Assembly (NCBI GenBank): GCA_031554215.1 | Contig: JAVBKF010000067.1 | Span: forward strand, 1-7,692 | Source: JAVBKE01 sp031554215 | GTDB lineage: Bacteria; Bacillota; Bacilli; JARBTR01 | DNA: 7,692 nt | Direction: 5' to 3' | Shown: in pieces, positions 6,887 to 7,692 of the stretch | Layout: each line of letters begins with the position of its first letter | How positions within the stretch are numbered: the stretch's first letter is position 1 | The notes under the pieces: model-generated | Seen by the model: only the letters and a program-made list of their open reading frames with translations | Databases searched by the model: none | What the model was told of the DNA's origin: nothing | Translations under genes and position numbers: made by a program

Positions 6887-7692
6887 ATGCATGGACGACA
6901 TGGCGGACATCCAGGTGGGCATCCACATGGAGCAAAGGGAAGTATGGGGAGTCATCCCGGAAATATAGATTTTAATGTAAATCCATTTATCGTGATTTGG
7001 GAGACGACCAGAGCATGTGATTTAAAGTGCGTACATTGCCGTGCAGAAGCACAACCGAGTCCTCATCTAGAAGAGTTAAGCCATGAAGAGGGCATTGCTT
7101 TATTAGATGAAATATATGAAATGGGTAATCCAATGATCGTTTTCACAGGCGGGGATTGCATGCTCAGAAAAGATATTTTTGAACTAGCAGACTATGCTGT
7201 GAAAAAAGGAATGCGTGTCTCGATGAGTCCAAGTGCAACAGATCAGGTAACCGAAGCAAGAATGGATCGTGCCAAAGCGGTTGGCTTATCTCGTTGGAGC
7301 TTTAGTATTGATGGACCAGACGCTGAGGCGCATGATCATTTCCGCGGAATTGCTGGTACATTTGAACTGACTGTAGAGAAAATAAAATATCTGAATAAAA
7401 TTGGTATTTCGCATCAAATTAACACAGTCATTAATCGCCAGAACTACGACCGTTTAGAAGAAATGGTACCATTAATCACAGAAATGAAGGCTTCCGTCTG
7501 GTATCTTTTCTCGCTAGTACCGACAGGGCGAGGTCAAATGGATGATTGTATCTCGCCAGCAGAACATGAGAAAGTATTCAAGTGGCTCTATGAACTGAGT
7601 AAAACAGCACCATTTGACATCAAAACAACAGCATCTCAGCATTATCGTCGTGTTGTCTTCCAAGAAAAACAAAAAGAGTCAGGTGTTAAATC
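6887..7692 (+). CDS. Radical SAM protein with a His/Gly-rich N-terminus, 3'-truncated by the window edge
   Basis: The first 268 codons are visible; the frame is still open at the window end. TTRACDLKCVHCRAEA carries CxxxCxxC (Cys44, Cys48, Cys51), which binds the [4Fe-4S] cluster that cleaves S-adenosylmethionine. FTGGDC (87-91 plus Cys91) is the SAM-binding GGE-like motif, here GGD, and SFSIDGP (138-144) is the strand common in SPASM-type relatives. The style resembles NirJ/AhbD-like haem-modifying and peptide-modifying radical SAM enzymes, and the uncharacterised Bacillales family I recall as TIGR04053 (uncertain). The substrate is unknown, and any C-terminal SPASM or second cluster domain is outside the window. 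The protein starts MHGRHGGHPGGHPHG, with six His in the first 23 residues. ATG at 6887 is the only start after an in-frame stop at 6866, but its ribosome site (GAGTGAT, 6877-6883) is weak. ATG at 6944 (Met20) would remove most of the His tract. Confidence 0.88.
   Translation, partial: MHGRHGGHPGGHPHGAKGSMGSHPGNIDFNVNPFIVIWETTRACDLKCVHCRAEAQPSPHLEELSHEEGIALLDEIYEMGNPMIVFTGGDCMLRKDIFELADYAVKKGMRVSMSPSATDQVTEARMDRAKAVGLSRWSFSIDGPDAEAHDHFRGIAGTFELTVEKIKYLNKIGISHQINTVINRQNYDRLEEMVPLITEMKASVWYLFSLVPTGRGQMDDCISPAEHEKVFKWLYELSKTAPFDIKTTASQHYRRVVFQEKQKESGVK

Noticed and set aside
1..7692. CRISPR arrays, tRNA/rRNA genes, insertion sequences, attachment sites, replication origin
   Set aside because: No regularly spaced repeats, cloverleaf-like segments, transposase or integrase frames, or DnaA-box clusters were seen on either strand.

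Overview
The window looks like chromosomal DNA of a low-to-moderate GC Gram-positive bacterium of the Bacillales. The evidence is a fadN-fadA-fadE beta-oxidation cluster in the Bacillus order, strong AAGGAGG-type ribosome binding sites, and a LytR-CpsA-Psr (LCP) cell-wall protein. Coding DNA is fairly GC-balanced (about 57% G+C by hand count over 2581-2640), while the large intergenic gap is very AT-rich (about 24% over 6421-6600). An Exiguobacterium- or Planococcaceae-like host is a guess; no marker gene settles it.

Layout. Positions 1-5267 (+) hold three co-directional genes for aerobic fatty-acid beta-oxidation: fadN (5' end cut by the window edge; 3-hydroxyacyl-CoA dehydrogenase plus enoyl-CoA hydratase), fadA (thiolase) and fadE (acyl-CoA dehydrogenase). 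The gaps are 61 and 34 bp and contain no terminator, so they are probably one transcript. Together they cover the whole cycle: FadE makes the 2-enoyl-CoA, FadN hydrates and oxidises it, and FadA cleaves it to acetyl-CoA. The promoter and any FadR operator lie left of the window. A perfect 17-bp stem at 5295-5334 works as a terminator on both strands. It separates fadE from a convergent LCP gene at 5406-6374 (-), which encodes a membrane-anchored enzyme expected to attach wall teichoic acid or a similar polymer to peptidoglycan.

Positions 6375-6886 are a 512-bp divergent intergenic region with no gene. It holds a plausible LCP promoter, an extended -10 promoter for the rightward gene, and several short inverted repeats, one followed by a run of nine T. 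From 6887 to the window end (+) runs the first 268 codons of a radical SAM enzyme (CxxxCxxC cluster motif) with an unusual His/Gly-rich N-terminus. Its substrate is not known to me and its C-terminus and downstream neighbours lie outside the window.

No RNA genes, mobile elements or CRISPR arrays were seen. I found no clear new system. The best lead is the His-tailed radical SAM gene at the right edge together with its structured promoter region.
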